Below are positions 57,838 to 64,000 of a DNA stretch of 64,000 nucleotides, piece after piece (position 1 is the first letter of the stretch; the number at the start of each line of letters is the position of its first letter). The notes beneath the pieces were generated by a model. That model had not been told where the DNA came from, ran no database searches, and saw only the letters and a program-made list of their open reading frames with translations. A program made the position numbers and the translations under genes. This stretch comes from Myxococcus eversor (GTDB taxonomy: Bacteria > Myxococcota > Myxococcia > Myxococcales > Myxococcaceae): the NCBI RefSeq assembly GCF_010894455.1, contig NZ_JAAIXY010000001.1, forward strand, positions 62,001-126,000, in the 5' to 3' direction.

Positions 57838-60800
57838 TCAGTCGAGCAACTGCATCAGGTCCGCGCGGGTGATGGCGGCGCCACCCGAGGCGCCTCCACC
57901 CAGCGCCGACTCGAACAGCGCGCGCTTCTTGTCCTGGAGCGTGAGGATCTTCTCCTCCACCGTGCCCTGGGACACCAGGCGGTAAACCATGACGGGGCGC
58001 TGCTGGCCGATGCGATGCGCGCGGTCCGCGGCCTGGTTCTCCACGGAGGGGTTCCACCAAGGGTCCACCAGGAACACGTGGTCCGCCGCCGTGAGATTCA
58101 GGCCCGTGGCGCCCGCCTTCAGCGAGATGAGCATCACCGGCGGACCCTTCGGGTCCTGGAAGGACTCCGCCACGGCGCCGCGATTGGACGTGCTGCCGTC
58201 CAGCCGGATGAAGCCGATGTCCGCTTCCTTCAGCGCCGGCTCGATGAGGTCCAGCATGGACGTCCACTGCGAGAAGACGAGCGCCTTGTGTCCGTCCTCC
58301 ACCGCCGTGCCGAGCGCCTCCAGGAGCGCCTGGACCTTCGACGACGTCTTCGCGTGCTGCCCCGGGACGAGCGCGGGATGGCACGCCGCCTGACGCAGCC
58401 GCAGCAGTGCCTCCAGCGCCTTGAGCACGCTGCCGCCCGCCTCCAACTGGGACACCACCTCCTCGCGGGTGGCGGAGTACACCGCGTCGTAGACGGCGCG
58501 CTCATGCTCGCTGAGCGTGACGTGACGCACGGACTCGGTGCGCGGCGGAAGCTCCGGGGCCACGTCCCGCTTGAGCCTGCGCAGCACGAAGGGACGGATG
58601 CGCGCGCGCAGTCGCTCGGCGGCGCCCTTGTGGTTGTCACCGACGGGACGGGCCCAGCGCTCCTCGAACTCCTTGCGCCCGCCGAGCAGCCCCTGGTTGG
58701 TGAAGTGCATCAGGCTCCACAGCTCCTCGAGCCGGTTCTCGATGGGCGTGCCGCTGAGCGCCAGGCGGAAGGTCGCCTCCAGCCCGTACGCCGCGCGCGC
58801 CACCTGGCTGTCGGGATTCTTGATGGCCTGGGCCTCGTCGAGCACCACCATGTCCCACGTCTTCGCGCCGAGGACCTCCGCGTCCAGGCGCATCAGCGCG
58901 TAGGTGGTGAGCGTCACGTCGGCCGTCTCGTCCAGCGAGCGTCCGGGGCCGTGGTACACGGACACCTTCAACGAGGGACGGAAGCGCTTCACCTCCGCGT
59001 GCCAGTTGGGGAGCACGCTGGTGGGCGCGACGACGAGCGTGCCCTTGCCCACCATGCAGATGGTCTGCAGCGTCTTGCCCAGGCCCATGTCGTCCGCGAG
59101 CACGCCGCCCAGGCCCGCCTGACGCAAGAAGGTGAGCCAGCTCACGCCCTGGAGCTGGTACGGCCGCAGCGTCGCAGTGAGGTCCGCCGGGAGCCTCGGG
59201 TCGGGGAGCTTCTCGAAGCCCTGCACCAGGGGCGCCAGCCGCTCCAGGCCGGGCGGGGACGGATGCTCCAGCGCCTCGCACAGGTCGGTGAGCTGGGGGA
59301 TGGCGTGGTTGGCGAGCCGTCCATCCGAGCCGCGCGCCGCCAGCAAGTCCGTCACGCGCTGGCCATGCGACTTCAGCCACGCGGTGGGCAGCGGCGCCCA
59401 ACCACCCCCCTGAAGAGGCACGAGGCCCAGCCCCTCCTCCCACGCCTTCATCACCGCGCCCGCGTCCACCGTGCGCGGCGCATCCGGTCCCGCGCCCTCC
59501 ACCTGGAAGTCGAAGGAGAAGTCCACGCGTGGGGCACCCGCCTCGGTGGTCCCCGCCTTCACGTCGAGCATGGGGCGCAGCTTCACGTCCGGGCTGACGA
59601 AGCGCGCCGCATCCCCGGTGAGTCCGCCGCGCCAGCGCCGCAGCTTGTCGGCGAGCTGCAAGGCCTCCTGGCCCTGCACCGTCACCCGGCGACCGGGGAC
59701 CATGTTCAGCTCGTCGCGCAGGCCGTGGATGAGCTGCTGCTCGGCGGTCTCGTTGCGCACGGGCACCGCGCCGGTGAGGTACACCATGCGCCCGTTGTCG
59801 ATGCGCACCGTGGGCGGTGAGCCGTACACGAGCGTGGGCAGCACGGAGAGTCCCGTGCCCAGCGCGTCCAGCTCCAGTGAGATGCGCGGCTTGAGCGTGC
59901 GGTCGATGCGGGGCAGCCGCTGGCTCTTCACGTCCACGGGCAGGCGCCGGGCCATCTCCGGCAGCACCTTGCCGGTGAGGTCGCCCATCTGGTCGGGCGA
60001 GAAGACGCGCTCCTGGGGCAGGTTCTCCAGCCGCGAGCCGGTGAGCGACTGCTCGCCCATGCGGAAGAGGATGCCCCCGCCCACCGCGACGCCAGCGCTG
60101 ACGACTTCGGTGGCGCGTGGATCTCTATCCACCTTCAGCACCGTCTGCTCGCCCCGGTCCTCCACCGTGACGCGAGGCAGGAGCAGCTCGCTGGATATCG
60201 AGACCAGGTTTCCGTCGAAGAGCACCGTGCGCGCCGGCTCCAGCGCGCGCAGCAGCGCCTCCAGTCGCTCCGGAGGCAGCGCGCCTCGCGTGGGCTTCGC
60301 GAGCAGCGCATCGGCGACGCGGTCGCACGGCTCCACCTGGATGCGAGCGGCCTCCACGGGGTTCGTCAGCAGCGAGGACAGGCTGCGCGCCAGGAGTCGC
60401 GCGGTGTTGTCGGGCCGGACCACCAGGCGCTCCAACTGGAGTCCACCGTCCACGCGCTTGAAGCGGTACACCATCCGCTCCGGCTTCGGCGCGGCGCCAG
60501 GGCGCGGGGCGGACGGAGCCTGCATGCGAGGAGGCGCGGACGGAGCCTGCGTGCGGGGCGGCGCGGACGGAGCCTGTGTTCGGGGAGGCGCGGACGCGGC
60601 GGCGCGGGGCGGCGCGCTCTTCTGCGTGGAGTGGTGGAGGAAGAGGGCGGCGGCCACCACGTGCTCGCACGGGTCCGCCTTCCCCTTGCAGTCGCACTCC
60701 CAGATTTCGTCCTCGGGATAGAGGACGGTCGTCACCGGCGCGGGGCGACCGGTGGCGCGCACGCGCAGCACCGTCTCCTCTTCACCGACGGACTGCACCG

Positions 60801-60897
60801 AGACGGCGCCGGCACGAGCCAGGCCCATGCCGGCGGACCAGGTCTCCGGGCGCGCTTCCTCCTGGATGGTTTCGAGCAGGTCGGCGGTCGCGGACAT
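57838..60897 (-). CDS. SWIM zinc-finger SNF2-family ATPase
   Basis: A 1019-residue protein. The N-terminal SWIM motif is [21 protein letters not shown] (residues ~68-90, CxCx(n)CxH), which binds nucleic acid or protein. A Pro/Ala/Ser-rich 27-bp-repeat linker follows. The C-terminal half is a complete SNF2 motor: Walker [15 protein letters not shown] box [10 protein letters not shown], motif III [12 protein letters not shown] ([16 protein letters not shown]), and the helicase C part with [11 protein letters not shown] and [15 protein letters not shown]. Bacterial SNF2/RapA-like ATPases act in transcription recycling or DNA handling. The stop is followed by a region without partner genes. Confidence 0.88.
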   Translation of the reverse strand: MSATADLLETIQEEARPETWSAGMGLARAGAVSVQSVGEEETVLRVRATGRPAPVTTVLYPEDEIWECDCKGKADPCEHVVAAALFLHHSTQKSAPPRAAASAPPRTQAPSAPPRTQAPSAPPRMQAPSAPRPGAAPKPERMVYRFKRVDGGLQLERLVVRPDNTARLLARSLSSLLTNPVEAARIQVEPCDRVADALLAKPTRGALPPERLEALLRALEPARTVLFDGNLVSISSELLLPRVTVEDRGEQTVLKVDRDPRATEVVSAGVAVGGGILFRMGEQSLTGSRLENLPQERVFSPDQMGDLTGKVLPEMARRLPVDVKSQRLPRIDRTLKPRISLELDALGTGLSVLPTLVYGSPPTVRIDNGRMVYLTGAVPVRNETAEQQLIHGLRDELNMVPGRRVTVQGQEALQLADKLRRWRGGLTGDAARFVSPDVKLRPMLDVKAGTTEAGAPRVDFSFDFQVEGAGPDAPRTVDAGAVMKAWEEGLGLVPLQGGGWAPLPTAWLKSHGQRVTDLLAARGSDGRLANHAIPQLTDLCEALEHPSPPGLERLAPLVQGFEKLPDPRLPADLTATLRPYQLQGVSWLTFLRQAGLGGVLADDMGLGKTLQTICMVGKGTLVVAPTSVLPNWHAEVKRFRPSLKVSVYHGPGRSLDETADVTLTTYALMRLDAEVLGAKTWDMVVLDEAQAIKNPDSQVARAAYGLEATFRLALSGTPIENRLEELWSLMHFTNQGLLGGRKEFEERWARPVGDNHKGAAERLRARIRPFVLRRLKRDVAPELPPRTESVRHVTLSEHERAVYDAVYSATREEVVSQLEAGGSVLKALEALLRLRQAACHPALVPGQHAKTSSKVQALLEALGTAVEDGHKALVFSQWTSMLDLIEPALKEADIGFIRLDGSTSNRGAVAESFQDPKGPPVMLISLKAGATGLNLTAADHVFLVDPWWNPSVENQAADRAHRIGQQRPVMVYRLVSQGTVEEKILTLQDKKRALFESALGGGASGGAAITRADLMQLLD
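60506..60612 (-). repeat. 27-bp tandem repeat in the SNF2 linker
   Basis: Units begin at 60533, 60560 and 60587 with a partial further one, encoding nine-residue blocks of APPRTQAPS type in the SNF2 protein. Each unit is a multiple of three, so changes in number keep frame. Confidence 0.75.
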
Positions 60898-60929
60898 ACG
60901 GGGACCGCCTCCCTAGCTCCGTTGACGGA

Positions 60930-60956
60930 CCCGGCGCAATGCTCGCCTGCGCCGGG
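60930..60956 (-). terminator. Hairpin after the chitinase gene
   Basis: CCCGGCGCA (60930-60938) and TGCGCCGGG (60948-60956) form a perfect 9-bp stem, 9-base loop, 16 bases beyond the chitinase stop on the minus strand. Confidence 0.65.
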
Positions 60957-60971
60957 CCTGTAGGGGCGTGG

Positions 60972-62807
60972 CTACGGGTAGGTGTCCAGGTACGCGCGGT
61001 GGCTGTTGGAGAACTCGAAGAGGGTGAACTTGTCCCAGTTGATGGACCAGGTCATCAGGCCCTTGAAGCCGGGGTAGCCCGCGGTGTTGCGCAGGACGTA
61101 GGTCCCACCGAAGGACTGGCCCTTGATGAGGTAGTCGAGCGCCTTGTGCACGTTGGCCGGCGTGGTGTACCCGCCTCCCGCCGCCTGCGGTGAAGAGGGC
61201 AGTCCGATGAGAATCTGGTCAGGCCGGAGCGCGGGGAACATCGCGCTGCTGTTGCCGCCCACGGGGAAGCCGCGCAGCAGCATCTCCGCCATGGCGACGT
61301 GGAAGTCCGGCGTGCTCTGCGCGTAGGCCCGGCCGTCGAGCGCCGTGACAGTCCCGGTGTTGTAGTGCTGCACGTGCAGGTACGTGAGCCTGTCGCGCAG
61401 CGAGTAGATGACGGGCAGATACGCACCCCAGGGGCCGCCGTAGGCCGCCATGCCACCCTGCACATAGGCCGTCTCCGGCGCCATCGTCAGGACGAAGCCG
61501 GAGCCGTTCTGGTTGAGCAACTGGCGGGTGGCCTGGATGAGGTTCGTGATTCGCGGCGTGGTGGGGTTGCGGAAGTCCGTGTCGCCGCCATTGAGCGACA
61601 GCGAGCTGCCCTCCAGGTCCAGGTCGAACCCGTCGAAGCCATAGGTGTTGATGAGGCCCTGCATGGTGGTGACGAAGTTCTGCCGGGCGGCGGCGTCATC
61701 CAGGTGCACGGTGCCGTTGGCTCCGCCGATGGAGATGAGCACCTTGCGCCCCTGGCTCTTGAGCAGGGCGACGTCCGCCTTGAAGTCCGCGACGCTGGAG
61801 TTGTACGGCGTGAAGGCCATGTTGCCGGAGCCGGCGCCGCCCACGGGCTCGGCGAACGCGACCTGGATGACGTTGAACTTCGCGGAGATGTCGCGCAGCC
61901 GGATGTTCGTCGAGCCGTTGTCGAAATTGTGCCAGTAGCCGACCAGGAGCTTGTTGCCCACCGGCTGCGTCCCCGTCGTCGTCGCGGAAATGCTGTTGCT
62001 CGCCGAGGAGCGGTTGCCCGCGGCGTCACGCGCCTTCGCGGTGAACGTGTACGTCGTGTTCGCGGCCAGCCCCGTCACCGTGACGCTGGTGGAGCCGGAG
62101 GTGGTGGCGGACGCGGACGCGCCGCCATTGACGAAGACCTCGTAACCGGTGACGCCCACGTTGTCCGTGGACGCGCCCCAGGACAGCGACACGCTGCTGG
62201 CGCTCACGCCGGTGGAGGCGAGGTTGGCGGGAGTGGAGGGCGCCACCGTGTCGTTCGCCGGACGGGGCGACGTCGTCACGCTGTGCGCGGTGCTCGCGGT
62301 GGAGCGGTTGCCCGCGGCGTCACGCGCCTTCACGGTGAAGGTGTACGTGGTGTTCTCCGCGAGGCCCGTCACGGTGACGCTGGTGGCCCCTGCCGTGGAC
62401 GCGGAGGCGGTGGTGCTTCCGTTGGTGAAGACCTCGTAGCCGGTGACGCCGACGTTGTCCGTGGACGCGCCCCAGGTCAGCGACACGCTGTCGAAGGTCT
62501 TCGCGGTGGAGGTGAGTGAAGCGGGCGTGGATGGGAGCTGCGTGTCGGGCTGCGGATTCCCCGTACGTTCCAGCCACAAGGCCAGGACGTTGGGCGGTTC
62601 CCAGCCCACGAGGGAATAATGGGACTGACGGCAGTCGTAGGCCTTGCCTCCATAGGAGGCGATGTCGCCCACGGTGTACTGCGTGTTGGGGGCCCAGGCC
62701 CCCCGGTCCGCCGCGAACGCGGACGTGGGAAGCAGGGTGCTGAGCAGGGTGACGAAGGCCACCAGGGCGGTGAGTGCCGCCCGGGGGAGGTGTCCTGGAA
62801 GCTGCAT
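60972..62807 (-). CDS. Secreted GH18 chitinase with CBM5/12 and two FnIII domains
   Basis: A 611-residue protein with a signal peptide (residues 1-33, cleaved after FAA). Domains in order: CBM5/12 chitin-binding module (36-80, WAPNTQYTVGDIASYGGKAY); two fibronectin type III modules (~90-178 and ~186-278) that are nearly identical over TSVTVTGLAxNTTYTFTxKA; and a GH18 catalytic domain (285-611). The active-site motif DGFDLDLE lies at 392-399 with catalytic Glu399. It hydrolyses chitin outside the cell, as expected for a predator of fungi or insects. The 5' leader has a C-loop hairpin shared with the pectin-acetylesterase-like gene. Confidence 0.95.
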   Translation of the reverse strand: MQLPGHLPRAALTALVAFVTLLSTLLPTSAFAADRGAWAPNTQYTVGDIASYGGKAYDCRQSHYSLVGWEPPNVLALWLERTGNPQPDTQLPSTPASLTSTAKTFDSVSLTWGASTDNVGVTGYEVFTNGSTTASASTAGATSVTVTGLAENTTYTFTVKARDAAGNRSTASTAHSVTTSPRPANDTVAPSTPANLASTGVSASSVSLSWGASTDNVGVTGYEVFVNGGASASATTSGSTSVTVTGLAANTTYTFTAKARDAAGNRSSASNSISATTTGTQPVGNKLLVGYWHNFDNGSTNIRLRDISAKFNVIQVAFAEPVGGAGSGNMAFTPYNSSVADFKADVALLKSQGRKVLISIGGANGTVHLDDAAARQNFVTTMQGLINTYGFDGFDLDLEGSSLSLNGGDTDFRNPTTPRITNLIQATRQLLNQNGSGFVLTMAPETAYVQGGMAAYGGPWGAYLPVIYSLRDRLTYLHVQHYNTGTVTALDGRAYAQSTPDFHVAMAEMLLRGFPVGGNSSAMFPALRPDQILIGLPSSPQAAGGGYTTPANVHKALDYLIKGQSFGGTYVLRNTAGYPGFKGLMTWSINWDKFTLFEFSNSHRAYLDTYP

Positions 62808-62811
62808 GGCG

Positions 62812-62842
62812 TCTGCCTTTCGGCTGGGGGAAACCGAAGAGA
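62812..62842 (-). promoter_or_regulatory. C-loop hairpin upstream of the chitinase start
   Basis: On the minus strand TTCGG, a TTTCCCCCAG loop, then CCGAA form a stem next to the AAAGG ribosome-binding region, 14-29 bases from the ATG. Loop sequence (TTTCCCCC) and distance match the element before the pectin-acetylesterase-like gene, suggesting a common regulator. Confidence 0.4.
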
Positions 62843-62988
62843 GAGGGCCACCCCATTTTTCGGGTCATTCAAGCTTTACGTTTTTCCTGCGCGCCAGAGG
62901 ACCGGGCGAGCGACCGGCTCCGTGATTTCTGGCGGGGTGCGCCCCATTTCCGGGGTGAGGGGCAAGGGCCGCCTGTCATTTCGCGGGG

Positions 62989-63019
62989 TTGACGATGGCC
63001 TTCGGAAAATAAAAAGGCC
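62989..63019 (+). promoter_or_regulatory. Candidate promoter overlapping a palindrome, for the YciI-family gene
   Basis: TTGACG (62989-62994) and TAAAAA (63010-63015), spaced 15 bp, resemble a sigma-70 promoter. The inverted repeat GGCCTT (62997-63002)/AAGGCC (63014-63019) brackets the spacer and the -10 box, so a repressor binding there would block the promoter. Confidence 0.3.
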
Positions 63020-63108
63020 GTGTCGATCTCCCGCGAGTCTGTTCGACGAAGGAGTAGAGCCCGGGACAACGGGCACGTACGAACCCCAGGAACCTGAAGG
63101 AGAACGAC

Positions 63109-63531
63109 ATGCGATTCATGGTGCTGGTCAAGGCGACGAAGGACTCGGAAACGGGCGCGCCGCCGAACGAGAAGATGCTGACCGAGATGGGGAAGTACAA
63201 CGAGGAGCTGGTGAAGGCGGGAATCATGCTCGCGGGCGAGGGACTCCACCCCAGCTCCAAGGGCGTGCGGGTGCGCTTCTCCGGCACGAGCCGGACCGTG
63301 ATTGACGGCCCCTTCGCGGAGACCAAGGAGTTGGTGGCCGGCTTCTGGCTGTGGCAGGTGAAGTCGAAGGAAGAGGCCATCGAGTGGGTGAAGCGCTGTC
63401 CGAACCCGATGCCCGGCGAGTCGGAAATCGAACTCCGTCAGGTGTTCGAGATGGAGGACTTCGGCGCGGAGTTCACGCCCGAGCTGCGTGCGCAGGAAGA
63501 GCGTCTGCGTGAGCAGGTCTCGAAGAGCTAG
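63109..63531 (+). CDS. YciI-family (DGPF-domain) protein
   Basis: A 140-residue cytoplasmic protein of the YCII/DGPF family: MRFMVLVKATKDSETGAPP, then TVIDGPFAETKELVAGFW (the DGPF motif) and a C-terminal helix. Proteins of this dimeric alpha-beta fold are linked to small-molecule binding; in actinomycete/myxobacterial genomes they commonly accompany sigma factors. The start has GGAG upstream (AAGGAGAACGAC). No sigma factor gene is seen here. It ends 32 bases before a strong hairpin. Confidence 0.88.
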   Translation: MRFMVLVKATKDSETGAPPNEKMLTEMGKYNEELVKAGIMLAGEGLHPSSKGVRVRFSGTSRTVIDGPFAETKELVAGFWLWQVKSKEEAIEWVKRCPNPMPGESEIELRQVFEMEDFGAEFTPELRAQEERLREQVSKS

Positions 63532-63562
63532 GCGCCCCAGCCCTCTCCCACACCCCGCGGAA

Positions 63563-63596
63563 CGCACGCGGCCCCATCGGGTGCGGGGCCCGTGCG
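63563..63596 (+). terminator. Hairpin after the YciI-family gene
   Basis: CGCACGCGGCCCC (63563-63575) pairs with GGGGCCCGTGCG (63585-63596): 12 pairs with one bulged C and a 9-base loop. Confidence 0.65.
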
Positions 63597-63956
63597 TGAC
63601 ATCACCACCTCGGCGTGTATGGCATTTCTCCATGCCGCTGTGGACGCTGAGCGCGTGAGCCCCCGGTTCACGTGACGTTTGTTTTTGATGACCGCCTGTC
63701 GCACTTCGCCTGGCATTCCTTGCCCACGGCGGAGGTGCGTCTGGGTGAGCCCCTTGTGTGTGTATTCCACGGGCTGGCGCATTCCCGAAAACGTTCGTTC
63801 GTTGCCTCGCGCGTGCGTGGATTATTCCCATGCGTGTCGATTCATGTCTGTCTTTTTCGCCGCGCGAGACAGGTCGCGAGGCAATGTCAGACCCCTGGTG
63901 CACAACGCACGTGGCTCATTCATCTCCATGCGGTTCATGAATTGTGAGGGTTCAGA
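63597..63956. other. Region without recognisable gene before the window end
   Basis: About 360 bp with lower GC than the rest (runs such as TTTGTTTTTGATG and CTTTTTCGC). A 91-codon open frame from GTG 63672 has an unlikely composition (Cys/His/Phe-rich) and no ribosome-binding site. The segment probably holds the upstream control region of the gene beginning at 63957. Confidence 0.4.
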
Positions 63957-64000
63957 ATGTCCCCGTCATTCCAGCAGGGCACCCGTTCGCTTGCGCAGGT
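63957..64000 (+). CDS. First codons of an unidentified gene (continues outside window)
   Basis: ATG at 63957 is preceded by GAGGG at six bases. The 14 visible codons read MSPSFQQGTRSLAQ. Too short to assign, and the frame could be chance; the good ribosome-binding site and the long control-type region before it favour a real start. Confidence 0.45.
   Translation, partial: MSPSFQQGTRSLAQ

Larger units (their letters stand above)
62808..63108. other. 301-bp divergent promoter region
   Basis: Between chitinase (-) and the YciI-family gene (+); AT-richer than average (TTTACGTTTTTCC, AAAATAAAAAGG). Apart from the hairpin and candidate promoter listed separately I see no gene or further element. 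Confidence 0.4.

Noticed and set aside
57739..59820. A 693-codon open frame on the plus strand
   Set aside because: It lies opposite the SNF2 ATPase and is a product of high third-position GC; composition (Arg/His-rich) is not protein-like and there is no ribosome-binding site.
63711..63726. TGGCATTCCTTGCC, similar to a sigma-54 promoter
   Set aside because: Spacing between GG and GC elements is two bases too short for sigma-54.
63672..63947. 91-codon frame near the right end
   Set aside because: No ribosome-binding site, and the amino-acid composition (Cys, His, Phe) is unlike coding sequence here.
1..64000. CRISPR arrays, tRNA/rRNA genes, transposons, prophage
   Set aside because: No repeat-spacer pattern, no tRNA-like cloverleaf and no transposase or integrase motif were found. 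Repeats present are within or beside coding genes and multiples of three.

Overview
The window is high-GC DNA with strong G/C third-position bias, tightly packed genes and many lipoproteins, secreted hydrolases and histidine kinases. This is typical of a fruiting, predatory myxobacterium (family Myxococcaceae, Myxococcus/Corallococcus/Pyxidicoccus type). I found no rRNA, tRNA, CRISPR array, transposase, phage gene or integrase. It reads as ordinary chromosome with a large secreted and accessory fraction.

Layout. 0-3.3 kb: 5' part of an AlaX-type alanyl-tRNA editing gene, a DsbA-like periplasmic oxidoreductase, and a histidine kinase/response regulator pair. 3.3-7.3 kb: an amino-acid-type ABC importer with substrate-binding and permease parts fused, its ATPase, an alpha/beta hydrolase and an SGNH (DUF459-like) hydrolase. 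7.5-11.2 kb, minus strand: a TPR protein, an unrecognised secreted-looking protein, an MshEN/degenerate-receiver protein and an ArsC/Spx-like protein. 11.3-20.3 kb: a beta-helix lipoprotein, a LysR regulator divergent from an outer-membrane barrel, a beta-propeller (SBBP) protein, rpiA, and a DUF1592/DUF1552 pair. 20.3-29.5 kb: a DUF457 membrane hydrolase, a pectin-acetylesterase-like enzyme, two histidine kinases, a HelD-like ATPase and a secreted spermidine-synthase-like protein. 29.6-36.7 kb: a GMC oxidoreductase with its Tat small subunit, an M16 metalloprotease lipoprotein, a YpfJ-type zinc peptidase and an acidic-linker envelope protein. 36.7-49.7 kb: a VIT/vWA lipoprotein, small hypothetical genes, two multi-pass membrane proteins, a charged single-helix protein, a PQQ-like propeller lipoprotein, a LysE exporter, a GFA-family protein and a methyltransferase. 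49.8-64 kb: a leaderless M28 peptidase, a GGCT-like protein, a DRGH nuclease, a GH128-like glucanase, a UvrA-like ATPase, a SWIM/SNF2 ATPase, a GH18 chitinase, a YciI-family protein and the first codons of another gene.

Functional themes. Many products act outside the cytoplasm (chitinase, glucanase, pectin-acetylesterase-like enzyme, M16/M28/YpfJ peptidases, nuclease), fitting a polymer-degrading predatory lifestyle. Signalling proteins are numerous, and two of the kinases have no adjacent regulator.

The most unusual observations are structural. Two unrelated genes (LysR regulator, SGNH hydrolase) are followed by tandem copies of their own last codons, in frame. After the LysR gene, every 72-bp copy carries its own stop codon and encodes a variant of the same C-terminus. 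Two distant secreted-hydrolase genes share a small C-loop hairpin directly on their ribosome-binding sites. A 62-codon gene sits in what would otherwise be called intergenic DNA, with a strong ribosome-binding site and its own terminator. A GFA-family gene appears frameshifted in its last codons.
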